Of a DNA stretch of 64,000 bases, positions 34,253 through 42,373 are shown in pieces. The first letter of the stretch is position 1. Each line of letters opens with the position of its first letter. A program made the translations under genes and the position numbers. The DNA is taken from contig NZ_RHWX01000012.1 in assembly GCF_003938605.1 (NCBI RefSeq), positions 62,001 to 126,000 on the forward strand. Reading direction: 5' to 3'. This DNA is from Brevundimonas sp. 357. Lineage in GTDB: Bacteria > Pseudomonadota > Alphaproteobacteria > Caulobacterales > Caulobacteraceae. Under the pieces are notes generated by a model that was not told where the DNA came from, ran no database searches, and saw only the letters and a program-made list of their open reading frames with translations.

Positions 34253-34822
34253 TTGCCTGCCCCCCGTTGGCTTCCAATCCTGGCGACCCTGACCATGCTG
34301 ACCGCCTGCGACTCCTCCCCCGAGACGCTCCCTTCCGTCGCCGTCACGACCGAGAGCTTCATCACCGCCGCCGCCCGGATCGATGCGACGTCCCTACTCG
34401 CCCTGTCCGCCGCCGTGGACGCCGACCCTCAGGGCGTGGCGAACCAGCTTCAGAGCGGCCTCGGCGGTCGCCGCGCCTTGCAGGCCTACGCCGCCGCCAT
34501 GCTGGAGAACGGCGAGGCGGCGCATCTGGGGCGGCAATGGGCGGCGCTGACGGCCGATGTCCCCGCCCTGTCCGCCTCCGAACAGAAGGACGGCGGCGTC
34601 TGGCATCCTCGCGCCGAGGACGCCGGCTTCTTCACCGGCGGGGTCGCCGCCGCGCTGTCGCAAAAGCCCAAGGCCCTGCCCGACTTCGCTCAAGGCGCAG
34701 GCGTCGCCCCGCCCGCTCCCGGCCAGGACGTCGCCGAATGGCTGTCAGCGCGCGTCGACGCCTTGCCTCGCCCCGCCCGCGCAGCCTTCGACCAGGCATT
34801 GCACGCGAGCGCCGCGAGCTAG
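34253..34822 (+). CDS. Lipoprotein sharing a motif with the upstream candidate effector (possible immunity protein)
   Basis: About 189 residues from a TTG at 34253 that has AAGGA 7 bases upstream. The N-terminus PILATLTMLTACDSSPE is a lipoprotein signal. The mature protein contains QKDGGVWHPRAEDAGFFTGG, clearly parallel to DGGVFYPAAERMGYFSGA of the upstream 483-residue protein, and the surrounding helices align loosely as well. An exported protein resembling part of its neighbour and separated from it by 41 bases fits an effector/immunity or substrate/partner pair. Function unproven. Confidence 0.65.
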   Translation: MPAPRWLPILATLTMLTACDSSPETLPSVAVTTESFITAAARIDATSLLALSAAVDADPQGVANQLQSGLGGRRALQAYAAAMLENGEAAHLGRQWAALTADVPALSASEQKDGGVWHPRAEDAGFFTGGVAAALSQKPKALPDFAQGAGVAPPAPGQDVAEWLSARVDALPRPARAAFDQALHASAAS

Positions 34823-34824
34823 GC

Positions 34825-34841
34825 GACGCCTCCAAGGCGTC
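34825..34841. terminator. Weak hairpin after the lipoprotein gene
   Basis: A 7-base stem GACGCCT/AGGCGTC with a CCA loop lies just past the stop at 34822. There is no T-run, so termination is only suggested. Confidence 0.35.
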
Positions 34842-34867
34842 AGGTGTTCGAGCCGAGCATCCCGTTC

Positions 34868-34999
34868 CTAAAAACCAAGCATCTGCTTTAGCCGATCCGC
34901 ATCAGTCGAGTTCTTCATACGAAGCCGCTGAAAGCTCTCGACGCCCGTAACGGCGCCGCGGACCAATGCGTCAAGCCTGGCGAAGGCTGGCTCGCTCAT
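34868..34999 (-). CDS. Possible 43-residue protein in an AT-richer intergenic region
   Basis: Reverse-strand ORF starting ATG at 34999 behind a purine-rich GGGAAGGAG that abuts the start. Translation begins MSEPAFARLDALVRGAVTGV and ends KQMLGF. It looks helical and codon use is normal, but nothing else supports it. The remainder of 34842-35300 is AT-richer than its surroundings. Apart from a perfect ACCAA-CGT-TTGGT dyad at 35063-35075, I see nothing in it. Confidence 0.3.
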   Translation of the reverse strand: MSEPAFARLDALVRGAVTGVESFQRLRMKNSTDADRLKQMLGF

Positions 35000-35300
35000 C
35001 TCCTTCCCTCTCTTCTCGCACACACGAGCTACCGCACCGATATCAAATAACTTTACTCGACCACCAACGTTTGGTCAATTTGAATTGCAGGCTAGCCTTC
35101 AAGAAAAGAAGAGGTTGTAATGCACAGGATTATTGCCAGTGCTGCATACTCATTTTTTCGTTAGCCAGCGCTGCTGCTTCCGCGCAGTAAGTAAAAGAAT
35201 TATCTCGCAGACTGCTAGATTCCATACTCGGCCGTGCACCATAGTGACTTTGCAAAGCGTTTCCAGTGCGCGTCATCATGCTGCGGTTGCTAGGTAAACG

Positions 35301-36038
35301 ATGGTTCCGATGAAATCTAATTTTATGCACCCCGCCATCTTCATGGCGTTTTTCATTTTGACAGGGTGTAGTCAATCGGAGCCTGAAGGCGCTGGCGCGG
35401 AGGTGTCTGCGGCCACGTCAAGCGAACAACTCACCTCCGCGTCGGCATTCTATCGCGCTCAGCATTGCGATGCCGCCATTGCCAGTGATCCCCCTAGAGC
35501 GGGGCGCGTCTTTCACTATACGATGTCCAGCAGCGACGAAAATCAGCCGCTCATGACGCGCGCCCAGACCATTCGCAACGTCTCTGGAGACATGGTAAAT
35601 TATGACGAGGTTCTGGGTATGGGCGAAATGTCGTCCCCACCGGAATCGCGGCAGGCGCGTCTCGGTCTTCTTCTGACCGCCTCGACCGGCCGATCAATCC
35701 GATATGACGGCGCCGAGGACGCCATAAAGGGCTTGCAACCAGGCCACACCGTTAAAATCCCGATGACTGAAACGCTGTCCGATTCTGATGCAGCGCCTGC
35801 CCAAGGCGAAGCCGCCGTGACGTTCGTCGGTTGCGGCGTAACGCACCCGACCGTCACGGGCGCGCCCGGTGAGCCTGTGCGGCTTTATCGCCTGAAAATG
35901 CCGCACGCCGCGCCTCAGGCCCCCGGACAAATGACTGAGGTCACGGAGTTGGAGATACTGCTGTCTCAACGCTATGGCTGGCCGGTCGTCGAAAGCGTGT
36001 CGGGCGGCACGATGGTGCTGACCTCCGTGTCGAACTAG
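35301..36038 (+). CDS. Hypothetical lipoprotein upstream of a MacAB-like exporter
   Basis: 245 residues. Lipoprotein signal IFMAFFILTGCSQSEPE. The mature part is beta-rich in appearance with no known motif; a second ATG at 35310 is in frame. It ends 4 bases before the membrane-fusion gene, so it likely belongs to the same operon. Function unknown; it may be a substrate-binding or accessory lipoprotein of the exporter. Confidence 0.65.
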   Translation: MVPMKSNFMHPAIFMAFFILTGCSQSEPEGAGAEVSAATSSEQLTSASAFYRAQHCDAAIASDPPRAGRVFHYTMSSSDENQPLMTRAQTIRNVSGDMVNYDEVLGMGEMSSPPESRQARLGLLLTASTGRSIRYDGAEDAIKGLQPGHTVKIPMTETLSDSDAAPAQGEAAVTFVGCGVTHPTVTGAPGEPVRLYRLKMPHAAPQAPGQMTEVTELEILLSQRYGWPVVESVSGGTMVLTSVSN

Positions 36039-36042
36039 CGCC

Positions 36043-37263
36043 ATGCCGACGGAAGGCGGGTGGCGACGTTTTCTGCTGGCGGTGGCTGTTCTGTTCGCGG
36101 CCGCCTGTTCCGAGTCGGCCGGCGACGGCGCTTATGAAACGTCGGCGGTCGAGATCGGTGATGTGCGCGACATCGTACCGGCGACCGGCACGCTGCTCGC
36201 TGCCGGCATGGCCGAAGTCAGGGCGCCACGCGCGGGCGTTGTGGCTGCGGTCTATGTCAAGGAAGGCGACACGGTGCGCGCCGGCCAGGTTCTGGCCACA
36301 CTGTCGGCGCCGACGCGGGCGCCCGCGGGAGATATGGCCGATGCGGGCGCAGCCGCCTCGGAAGCCGCTATTCGCGAAGCCCAGATCGCCATCCGGCAAG
36401 CCGAGGAGCAGTTGTCGCGCAGCCGCACGCTGCAAGATCGGGGGTTCGTGAGCGCGGCTGCTACGGCTCAGGTTCAGGCCCAGGTGGACTGCGCCCGCGC
36501 CACGGTAGATCGTCTGACGGCGGAACGGACAGCGGCTCTTGCGCGGGCCAGGCTGGCCCAGGCCGAAGGCGTTGGTTCGGATATTCTCGCGCCGCTGGAC
36601 GGGGTTGTGACCTTGGTCGACGCCCGCGTCGGACAGCGTGTCACGCCAGAGGATGCGCGCCCCCTGTTCCAGACTGTACAGGATGAAAAGGCCATGACGC
36701 TGGAAATCATGGTGTCCGAAGCCGATCTGAACCGTGTCAGCCTGGACAGTCAGGTGCTGTTCACCGTCGACTCATCGCCGGGCGTATTGGAGCAGGCGCG
36801 CCTTGTCAGCCTTGGTCGCGCGCCGATACGGGAGGGTCGGTTCGTGTCCTATCGCGCGCTTGCAGAATACGACAATTCGTTTGGCGTCCTGCGTCCTGGC
36901 TTGTCCGCCTCGGTTCAGCTTGTTCGGGCCAACGCCCGAAACGTTCTGCGGATTCCAGCCCAGGCGACCTTCTACAAGCCAAACGGTTACGTGCCGCCCC
37001 TGCCTCCGGGCAAGCTCGAAGAGTTGCTGGCTCAACATAAGGGCGACATGGGCATGGTTCGGGCTTCAGCCGACGGTCTGGAAATCGGTCGAATGCTGCG
37101 CACGGGCAAGCGCGTGGTCTTCGTGCTGGTCAACGGGTCGCCACAGCGCCGAGAGGTGCTTATCGGCGGCGAGACGGATGACTTCATAGAAATCACGGAA
37201 GGTCTGAGAGAAGGCGAACAGGTCATTCTCAAGAACCGTACAGATTCACGCGGCGCCGTATGA
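36043..37263 (+). CDS. MacA/HlyD-type periplasmic adaptor (membrane fusion) lipoprotein
   Basis: 406 residues. Lipoprotein signal LLAVAVLFAAACSESAG. Lipoyl halves RAPRAGVVAAVYVKEGDTV and ILAPLDGVVTLVDARVGQRV flank a short helical hairpin, followed by beta-barrel and membrane-proximal domains ending in VLIGGETDDFIEITEGLREG. This is the adaptor of a tripartite ABC exporter and overlaps the ATPase gene (ATGA). Confidence 0.85.
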   Translation: MPTEGGWRRFLLAVAVLFAAACSESAGDGAYETSAVEIGDVRDIVPATGTLLAAGMAEVRAPRAGVVAAVYVKEGDTVRAGQVLATLSAPTRAPAGDMADAGAAASEAAIREAQIAIRQAEEQLSRSRTLQDRGFVSAAATAQVQAQVDCARATVDRLTAERTAALARARLAQAEGVGSDILAPLDGVVTLVDARVGQRVTPEDARPLFQTVQDEKAMTLEIMVSEADLNRVSLDSQVLFTVDSSPGVLEQARLVSLGRAPIREGRFVSYRALAEYDNSFGVLRPGLSASVQLVRANARNVLRIPAQATFYKPNGYVPPLPPGKLEELLAQHKGDMGMVRASADGLEIGRMLRTGKRVVFVLVNGSPQRREVLIGGETDDFIEITEGLREGEQVILKNRTDSRGAV

Positions 37264-37949
37264 GCGATGGCGTCCAGACTTGGGGGCTGGGTCGAAACTA
37301 TTCTTCTCGCGAAGGAGACGTGTCGGCGTTATCCGATGTGGACCTGAGCCTGACATGGGGACAATTCGTGGTCGTCCAGGGGCCGTCGGGGTGCGGCAAG
37401 TCGACGTTGCTGAACCTGTTGGGTCTTCTCGATACGCCGTCGGTCGGCTGTCTGAGTATCGCCGGCGTCCCGGTGCATGAGTTGAGCGAGCGCGAGCGCG
37501 CCGGATTACGCCGATCCGAAATTGGTTATCTGTTTCAGGATGCGGGCCTGATTGAGCGAATGCGGGCCGTCGATAATGTAGAGATACCGCTGGCCTATCG
37601 CGGCGTCCCGCGAAGCCAAAGACGCGCCAGAGCAGAGGCCGCTCTTAGAGAGCTTGGTCTATCGCATCGGCTGAAGGCGCTGACAGCCACCTTGTCGGGC
37701 GGTGAGCGCCAAAGGGTCGGATTGGCGCGAATTCTGGCGCAACGTCCGCGTCTGATCGTCTGTGACGAACCCACAGCTTCACTGGACGAGGTCAATAGCC
37801 GCCTTCTCGTCGACCGCTTGATGCAACTGGCGGCTGAAGGCGCGCTGGTGGTCTGCGCCAGCCATGACCCTATTGTCATCGAGTCGGCCCACAGGCGGAT
37901 TGAGCTGTCCCACGGTCGAATGACGGCCATCACGAGCGGGGCGTCATGA
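37260..37949 (+). CDS. ABC exporter ATP-binding protein (LolD/MacB type)
   Basis: 229 residues. Walker A is GPSGCGKST, signature is LSGGERQRVGLARILAQ, Walker B is LIVCDEPTASLDE, and a final H-loop sits in CASHD. The length and SxGxC features match FtsE/LolD/MacB-type ATPases. It is coupled at both ends to adaptor and permease. Confidence 0.95.
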   Translation: MSDGVQTWGLGRNYSSREGDVSALSDVDLSLTWGQFVVVQGPSGCGKSTLLNLLGLLDTPSVGCLSIAGVPVHELSERERAGLRRSEIGYLFQDAGLIERMRAVDNVEIPLAYRGVPRSQRRARAEAALRELGLSHRLKALTATLSGGERQRVGLARILAQRPRLIVCDEPTASLDEVNSRLLVDRLMQLAAEGALVVCASHDPIVIESAHRRIELSHGRMTAITSGAS

Positions 37950-39169
37950 ACGTGCTGCGCTTCGCCGTATGGGGCGCAACCGCTCACCCATTGCGCACTC
38001 TGTCCCTGATCCTGTCGCTAGCGTCGGCTGTGGCCTGCGTTGTCTTTTCCGCTTCAGTATTGGGCGGCTTTTCGGAACGACTAGAACGTTTGGCCTTTGG
38101 AGATTACGCCACGACCCTGGTAATCCGAGCCAACGGTCTGGTTCCTTCCCGCCGAGGTCCGCCCTCACTCGATGACCAGGCGCGCCTTCTGCAGGAATTG
38201 GACAATGTCGAGAGCTCGGCAGCATGGGTCGAGACCTCGGCGCCGTTGCAGGGACGAAACGAGACCCGTGCTGTGCGCGTATTTGGCGCCTATGGGGACT
38301 ATCGGCGGGAGTTGGACGCCGATCTGGTCGCTGGCCGTTGGTTGACGACTGAAGAACTGGGAGGACTGACGCGGGTGTGTCTCGTCGGCGCGACTCTCGC
38401 CGATTTTCTCGGTGAAGAGCGCGGACAAGCCGCTCGCCTTGTAGGGGATGAGCTCTCCCTAGGAGGACCACGCTGTGAAGTGGTCGGGGTTCTGGACTAT
38501 GCCAACACGCGACCAGCTGGACGTTTCAACGACGCCATCATCGCCCCCTTCCTTTCAGCGCGTCGTTTCTTCGACGCACGACCGGAGTCTGACAACCCGT
38601 CGATCGGTCCGCGAGAAGCCAGTTGGCTCAGCTTCTTCATGGCGCCCGAGGTCGACATGCAGGACGTCCGATTCCAAGCGGACCGACTGATGCGACGCAT
38701 GGCCGGCGTGCCGATGTCGCGCGCCAGTCCTTACAGTTACGACGACCCAGGGGCCGATATCCTGGAGCAGGTCAGGCAGCGGCGCGCCCTCTCTCGTCTG
38801 TTGTGGACGATTACCGGGGCGGCGCTCGTCGCCAGCCTGATCGGATATGGCGGCATCGCGCTGGCGGCCACCGTTCAGAGGCGCCGCGAGATTGCGCTGC
38901 GTCTTGCGATGGGTGCGGATATGCGCGGCATCTTGGCCCAAATCACGGTCGAGCACGCCTTGGTCGGAGCCGTCGCCTCAGCGATCGGACTTTCCGCCGG
39001 CATCGGCGCAGCGGCGATGGCCTCTCGACTATGGGACTGGCCGGTCAAGCTTGATCTATCGGCAGGGCTGCTCGCTGTGAGCGCAGGTTGGGGCCTTGGG
39101 ATTGCGATTGGGATCATCGCTGCATGGCGCGCCGCCAACACTCCGCCTTCGATAGCGGCCAAAGGTTAG
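37946..39169 (+). CDS. ABC exporter permease (FtsX/MacB type)
   Basis: 407 residues. One N-terminal helix (LSLILSLASAVACVVFSASV), a large periplasmic domain, and three C-terminal helices with RREIALRLAMGADMRGILAQ, the FtsX-fold signature. Together with the two upstream genes it forms a MacAB-like transporter with split ATPase. No outer-membrane factor is encoded here. I saw no dyad box in front of this operon. The substrate is unknown. Confidence 0.9.
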   Translation: MNVLRFAVWGATAHPLRTLSLILSLASAVACVVFSASVLGGFSERLERLAFGDYATTLVIRANGLVPSRRGPPSLDDQARLLQELDNVESSAAWVETSAPLQGRNETRAVRVFGAYGDYRRELDADLVAGRWLTTEELGGLTRVCLVGATLADFLGEERGQAARLVGDELSLGGPRCEVVGVLDYANTRPAGRFNDAIIAPFLSARRFFDARPESDNPSIGPREASWLSFFMAPEVDMQDVRFQADRLMRRMAGVPMSRASPYSYDDPGADILEQVRQRRALSRLLWTITGAALVASLIGYGGIALAATVQRRREIALRLAMGADMRGILAQITVEHALVGAVASAIGLSAGIGAAAMASRLWDWPVKLDLSAGLLAVSAGWGLGIAIGIIAAWRAANTPPSIAAKG

Positions 39170-39192
39170 GCTCCGAGTTCATAATCATAAGT

Positions 39193-39208
39193 CTAGGGAA
39201 GACCCTAG
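39193..39208. promoter_or_regulatory. T3SS dyad box G (CTAGGG-AAGA-CCCTAG)
   Basis: A perfect inverted repeat 55 bases before the lipase gene and 30 kb from box A. It ties the lipase/ankyrin pair to the T3SS regulon. Confidence 0.75.
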
Positions 39209-39262
39209 CAGCGCGGTTCGGCGGGCAGCGATAGGGTCACTGCATAGGATCGGGAGGCGACC

Positions 39263-40168
39263 ATGCAGATCGACCGGATCGGCGCGACATCGTTTCAACC
39301 TCAGACGACGCCCGCGGCGACGCGCTTCGACGACGATCCGCGCGTCGCCCTGGACTGGGCGTCGCCGCCCGCCGCGCCGGTTCCGGCTCAAACCGTGGCC
39401 GCCCCCGCCCGTTCGGACAATGTCGTCGACCTGGACGCCGCACGCACGCATCTGGCGCTGTCAGCCGACGTCTACAACGATACCCCCTCGCCGCCCGACG
39501 GCTGGCGCGTGGCCGGACCGGACGACCTGGACCGCTTGCGACTGGCGCCTGACCTGCTGGAGCGCGCCGATTCCGAATTCCGCGCCCGCGTCTATGTCAG
39601 CGACGAGGGAGGCCAGACCCGCTACGTCGTCGCCTTCCGCGGCTCCCAGGCGGGCGAGGACTGGCTCAACAACGGCCAGCAGGCGCTGGGCCTGTCCTCC
39701 GAACACTATGACAAGGCCCTGCGCATCGGCCAGAGGCTGGCCGCCGTCGAGGCGGACGTCACCCTGACCGGCCATTCGCTGGGCGGCGGCATGGCCTCGG
39801 CCGCGTCCCTGGCGTCGGGCCATGACGCGGACACCTTCAACGCCTCCGGCCTGCACGCCTCGACGATCGAGGCCGCCCAGGCGGGCGGGCGCCCGACTCC
39901 CGACATCGACGCCTTCTACCTCAAAGGCGATCCGCTCAGCCTACTGCAGGACGGCGGCGACCGCATCATCCTCGGAGGCCTGGGAGCGGTTCTGCTCGGC
40001 CCGCTCGGCGGCGTGGCCGCCGGATGGGCGGGCGACGCGCCCGAGGCTGTCGGCGACCGCATCCCCGTGTCCCCCACCCCGCCCGAGGACCAGTCCTGGT
40101 GGAATTGGACGCCCGGCGCCCTGCACGGCGTCGAATGGTTCCAGTCCAGCCTGGACGCCATGCGATAA
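39263..40168 (+). CDS. Class-3 lipase-like protein, candidate T3SS effector
   Basis: 301 residues, no signal peptide; polar N-terminus MQIDRIGATSFQPQTTPAAT. The alpha/beta-hydrolase core has RYVVAFRGSQAGEDWLNN (oxyanion strand) and the nucleophile elbow LTGHSLGGGMASAASL with Ser172. A downstream Asp in DAFYLKGDPLSLL and a His near HGVEWF may complete the triad. Lipase_3 proteins act on acyl glycerols or phospholipids. GGGAGG precedes the start. Perfect box G upstream and an exported ankyrin protein downstream suggest a secreted phospholipase with a protective partner. Confidence 0.8.
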   Translation: MQIDRIGATSFQPQTTPAATRFDDDPRVALDWASPPAAPVPAQTVAAPARSDNVVDLDAARTHLALSADVYNDTPSPPDGWRVAGPDDLDRLRLAPDLLERADSEFRARVYVSDEGGQTRYVVAFRGSQAGEDWLNNGQQALGLSSEHYDKALRIGQRLAAVEADVTLTGHSLGGGMASAASLASGHDADTFNASGLHASTIEAAQAGGRPTPDIDAFYLKGDPLSLLQDGGDRIILGGLGAVLLGPLGGVAAGWAGDAPEAVGDRIPVSPTPPEDQSWWNWTPGALHGVEWFQSSLDAMR

Positions 40169-40210
40169 GGAGGCGGAACGGCCTCGACCCACAGTCCGTT
40201 CAACGCCAAG

Positions 40211-41086
40211 ATGCGCCTCTTCACGCCGATCCTTCTCGCTGGAGTTCTGATGAGCGGTTGCGACGCTCGCGCCGACGGTTTTGTCGTCGGCACCGTCCTG
40301 CCCTCCCCGACCAGCGTGGCCGCGCTGGGCCGGGACGGCCATTCCACCCGCGACATGGTCGAGGCGGTCCGCGACGGCGACCTGGCGAAGGCCCGCCGCC
40401 TGCTGGACGCCGATCCCGCCCTGGCCCGCATCGGCGACGGCCGGAATCTGGATCTTCTGACCCTGGCCGTCGCGCGCGACGACCGGGCCATGGTCAGCCT
40501 GCTGCTGGAAAAGGGCGCCCCGCCCGACGGCCCGAACGGCGAGACCTCGCTCAGCCTGGCCCTGCGCGCCCGCGAGCCCTGGCACGCCCAGGCCCTGCTT
40601 CAGGCAGGCGCCTCGCCTGATCCGGTCGCGCCCGACGCCTTCTGGCCGCTGGACGAGGCTATCGCCCTGAACTCGCTCGGCGCCGTGCGACTGCTGCTGG
40701 ATCACGGAGCCGACGTGAACCGGGCCGACCGCACCGGCGGCACGCCGCTGGAAACCGCCGTCGCCATGCGCAACTACCGGATCGCCGAACTTCTGCTGGA
40801 ACGCGGCGCCGATCCCTGGGCGGTCGGCGTCAACGGCGACACCATCGCCGCCGCCCTGAACGCCCCCGTCCGCCCTGCCGAACCCGTCGAGATCCAGGCC
40901 GAAGCGCGCGTCAAAGCCCGCATGACCGCCGCCGGCTGGCGCTTCCCCCCGCCCTCGGCCCAGGCCGTGCGCGCCGACGTCCTGGCCGGCCGCTGGCCGC
41001 CCGCCGGCGCAGAAGGCGGTCGCCCTCCCTCGCCCGAACTGGTGCGACGGATGCGAGAACTTTGGCCGAGCGAAAGCTCACGATAA
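40211..41086 (+). CDS. Ankyrin-repeat lipoprotein, candidate immunity protein for the lipase
   Basis: 291 residues. Lipoprotein signal LLAGVLMSGCDARADG, then about four ankyrin repeats (DLAKARRLLDADPALARIGD, RAMVSLLLEKGAPPDGPNG, LGAVRLLLDHGADVNRADR, YRIAELLLERGADPWAVG) and a proline-rich tail. In type VI secretion loci, exported ankyrin-repeat proteins are sometimes the immunity partners of lipase effectors. The same arrangement is seen here, 42 bases after the lipase. No strong ribosome site precedes the ATG, but the signal peptide supports the start. Confidence 0.75.
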   Translation: MRLFTPILLAGVLMSGCDARADGFVVGTVLPSPTSVAALGRDGHSTRDMVEAVRDGDLAKARRLLDADPALARIGDGRNLDLLTLAVARDDRAMVSLLLEKGAPPDGPNGETSLSLALRAREPWHAQALLQAGASPDPVAPDAFWPLDEAIALNSLGAVRLLLDHGADVNRADRTGGTPLETAVAMRNYRIAELLLERGADPWAVGVNGDTIAAALNAPVRPAEPVEIQAEARVKARMTAAGWRFPPPSAQAVRADVLAGRWPPAGAEGGRPPSPELVRRMRELWPSESSR

Positions 41087-41093
41087 TCAGCTA

Positions 41094-41609
41094 TCAAGGA
41101 AGCGTCCGCGGACTGGCGCGGACGCCGGAGTCAAGGAACTGCGGACGATCAGTCCAGGTCAGCAGCTTGACCAGCGTTCCTCCCGGTCTGGAGAACGCCT
41201 CGCACTCAGCCGGCTCCGGCGGAGCATGGTCAGACGCCGCCTGCGCGCCATCGCGCAACCCTTCCCAATAGATCTCGAAAGCGTCCTTCTGTTCTTCGAG
41301 CAGAAGGACGCGCCCGGCGTTCATGTCCTGACGTCCATTGGCAACGATCAGGCGCGCATCGTCTTCGGACAGCAGTTTGCAGAGGACGCCTGTCGCTACG
41401 AGTCTCTCGATCCTTACAGAAAGGGCGGCCTGCGACTTCACCAGCCTGAACTGAACCTCGGCGAATTCGGGATCCGTCCGCATCAGATGCTGCAGGACTT
41501 CCCGCGCTGCCTCCTCATCGGCGCTCGACACAATTTGAGCCGGCGCCGGTCCCGCCATTGTCAGAACCACGACCAAGGCCAACACGCCGATCATCCGTCG
41601 TCCGATCAT
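41094..41609 (-). CDS. Hypothetical secreted protein
   Basis: 171 residues from the ATG at 41609 (GGGAG at 6-base spacing), with signal peptide MIGVLALVVVLTMAGPAPAQ. The mature part is helical (AREVLQHLMRTDPEFAEVQF) and holds two cysteines. An in-frame start at 41708 would remove the signal from the N-terminus. It is convergent to the ankyrin gene and follows the TetR gene. Family unknown. Confidence 0.6.
   Translation of the reverse strand: MIGRRMIGVLALVVVLTMAGPAPAQIVSSADEEAAREVLQHLMRTDPEFAEVQFRLVKSQAALSVRIERLVATGVLCKLLSEDDARLIVANGRQDMNAGRVLLLEEQKDAFEIYWEGLRDGAQAASDHAPPEPAECEAFSRPGGTLVKLLTWTDRPQFLDSGVRASPRTLP
41102..41125. terminator. GC-rich hairpin between convergent genes
   Basis: GCGTCCGCG and CGCGGACGC form a perfect 9-base stem with a 6-base loop, inside the last codons of the leftward gene and just past the ankyrin stop. 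It has no T-run; it may slow or end transcription in both directions. Confidence 0.4.
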
Positions 41610-41670
41610 CAAGAACTCCCGCCATGCGACATGGATCGTCGCACCGGAGCGGATTATCCAATAATTCTGA

Positions 41671-42288
41671 TCATCGCTCAATAATTTTACGGGGCGTCGC
41701 TCCCGCATGGACCAGGGTTTCCCACACCCGCTCCAGAGCCAGGGCGACGGGCCGATCCAGCCCCATGAGAGCGAAGCTGCCGTTCAAATCGAACACGCAA
41801 TGTCCATGGACGACGGCGATAAGAGAACGGGCCAGTCGCGGCGCGCCCGCATGGGCGTCGGACGGCAGGACAGCCGCCACCTCTTCAACGATGATCTGCG
41901 TCAGCTCGCCGCGCAGCGCGTTCTGCGCATCGGACAAGGTTACGTCCGGCGGCAGATGATGGTCGTAGATGGCGTTCCAGCTGTGCTCATTGGCTGTGGC
42001 GAAGTCGAAATAGGCCTGAACCAGACAGCCGATGCGGTCATCCGGCGCCGTGACCAGTCGTTCGCGCACATGGTCGGCCCAGAGCTGGAATGTGCGGGTG
42101 TTTATCGCGATCAGCAGCTGATCCAGCGTACCGAAGACGTTGTACAGGGTACCGATCGAATAGCCGACGCGCTTGGCCACCTCGCGCGCTGAAAAACGCG
42201 CAAAGCCGACCTCGGCCATATGCTTGTGGCCCTCAACTACGAACAGATGCTCGAGTTCCTGCCGTGTATGATCCGATCGCCTGCCCAT
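41671..42288 (-). CDS. TetR-family transcriptional regulator
   Basis: 205 residues. The N-terminal helix-turn-helix is FARFSAREVAKRVGYSIGTLYNVFGTLDQLL, and the C-terminal domain resembles TetR_C WHG-type domains (HSWNAIYDHHLPPD). No clear target gene is divergently placed; the nearest neighbours are secreted hypotheticals. Confidence 0.93.
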   Translation of the reverse strand: MGRRSDHTRQELEHLFVVEGHKHMAEVGFARFSAREVAKRVGYSIGTLYNVFGTLDQLLIAINTRTFQLWADHVRERLVTAPDDRIGCLVQAYFDFATANEHSWNAIYDHHLPPDVTLSDAQNALRGELTQIIVEEVAAVLPSDAHAGAPRLARSLIAVVHGHCVFDLNGSFALMGLDRPVALALERVWETLVHAGATPRKIIER

Positions 42289-42373
42289 AGCTCGACATAG
42301 CAGGCGAACAACGCGGATCGAAGGTCAAAGATTAACCACGCCCGCCTCGCCCGACCTGCCCTTTGGCGCCGCC

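Noticed and set aside
35489..35505. CCCCTAGAGCGGGG as a box variant
   Set aside because: Half-sites are in the wrong order and lie within a coding region.
38456..38463. CCCTAG sequence as another T3SS box
   Set aside because: It lies inside the permease gene and no CTAGGG-like half-site occurs at the right distance.
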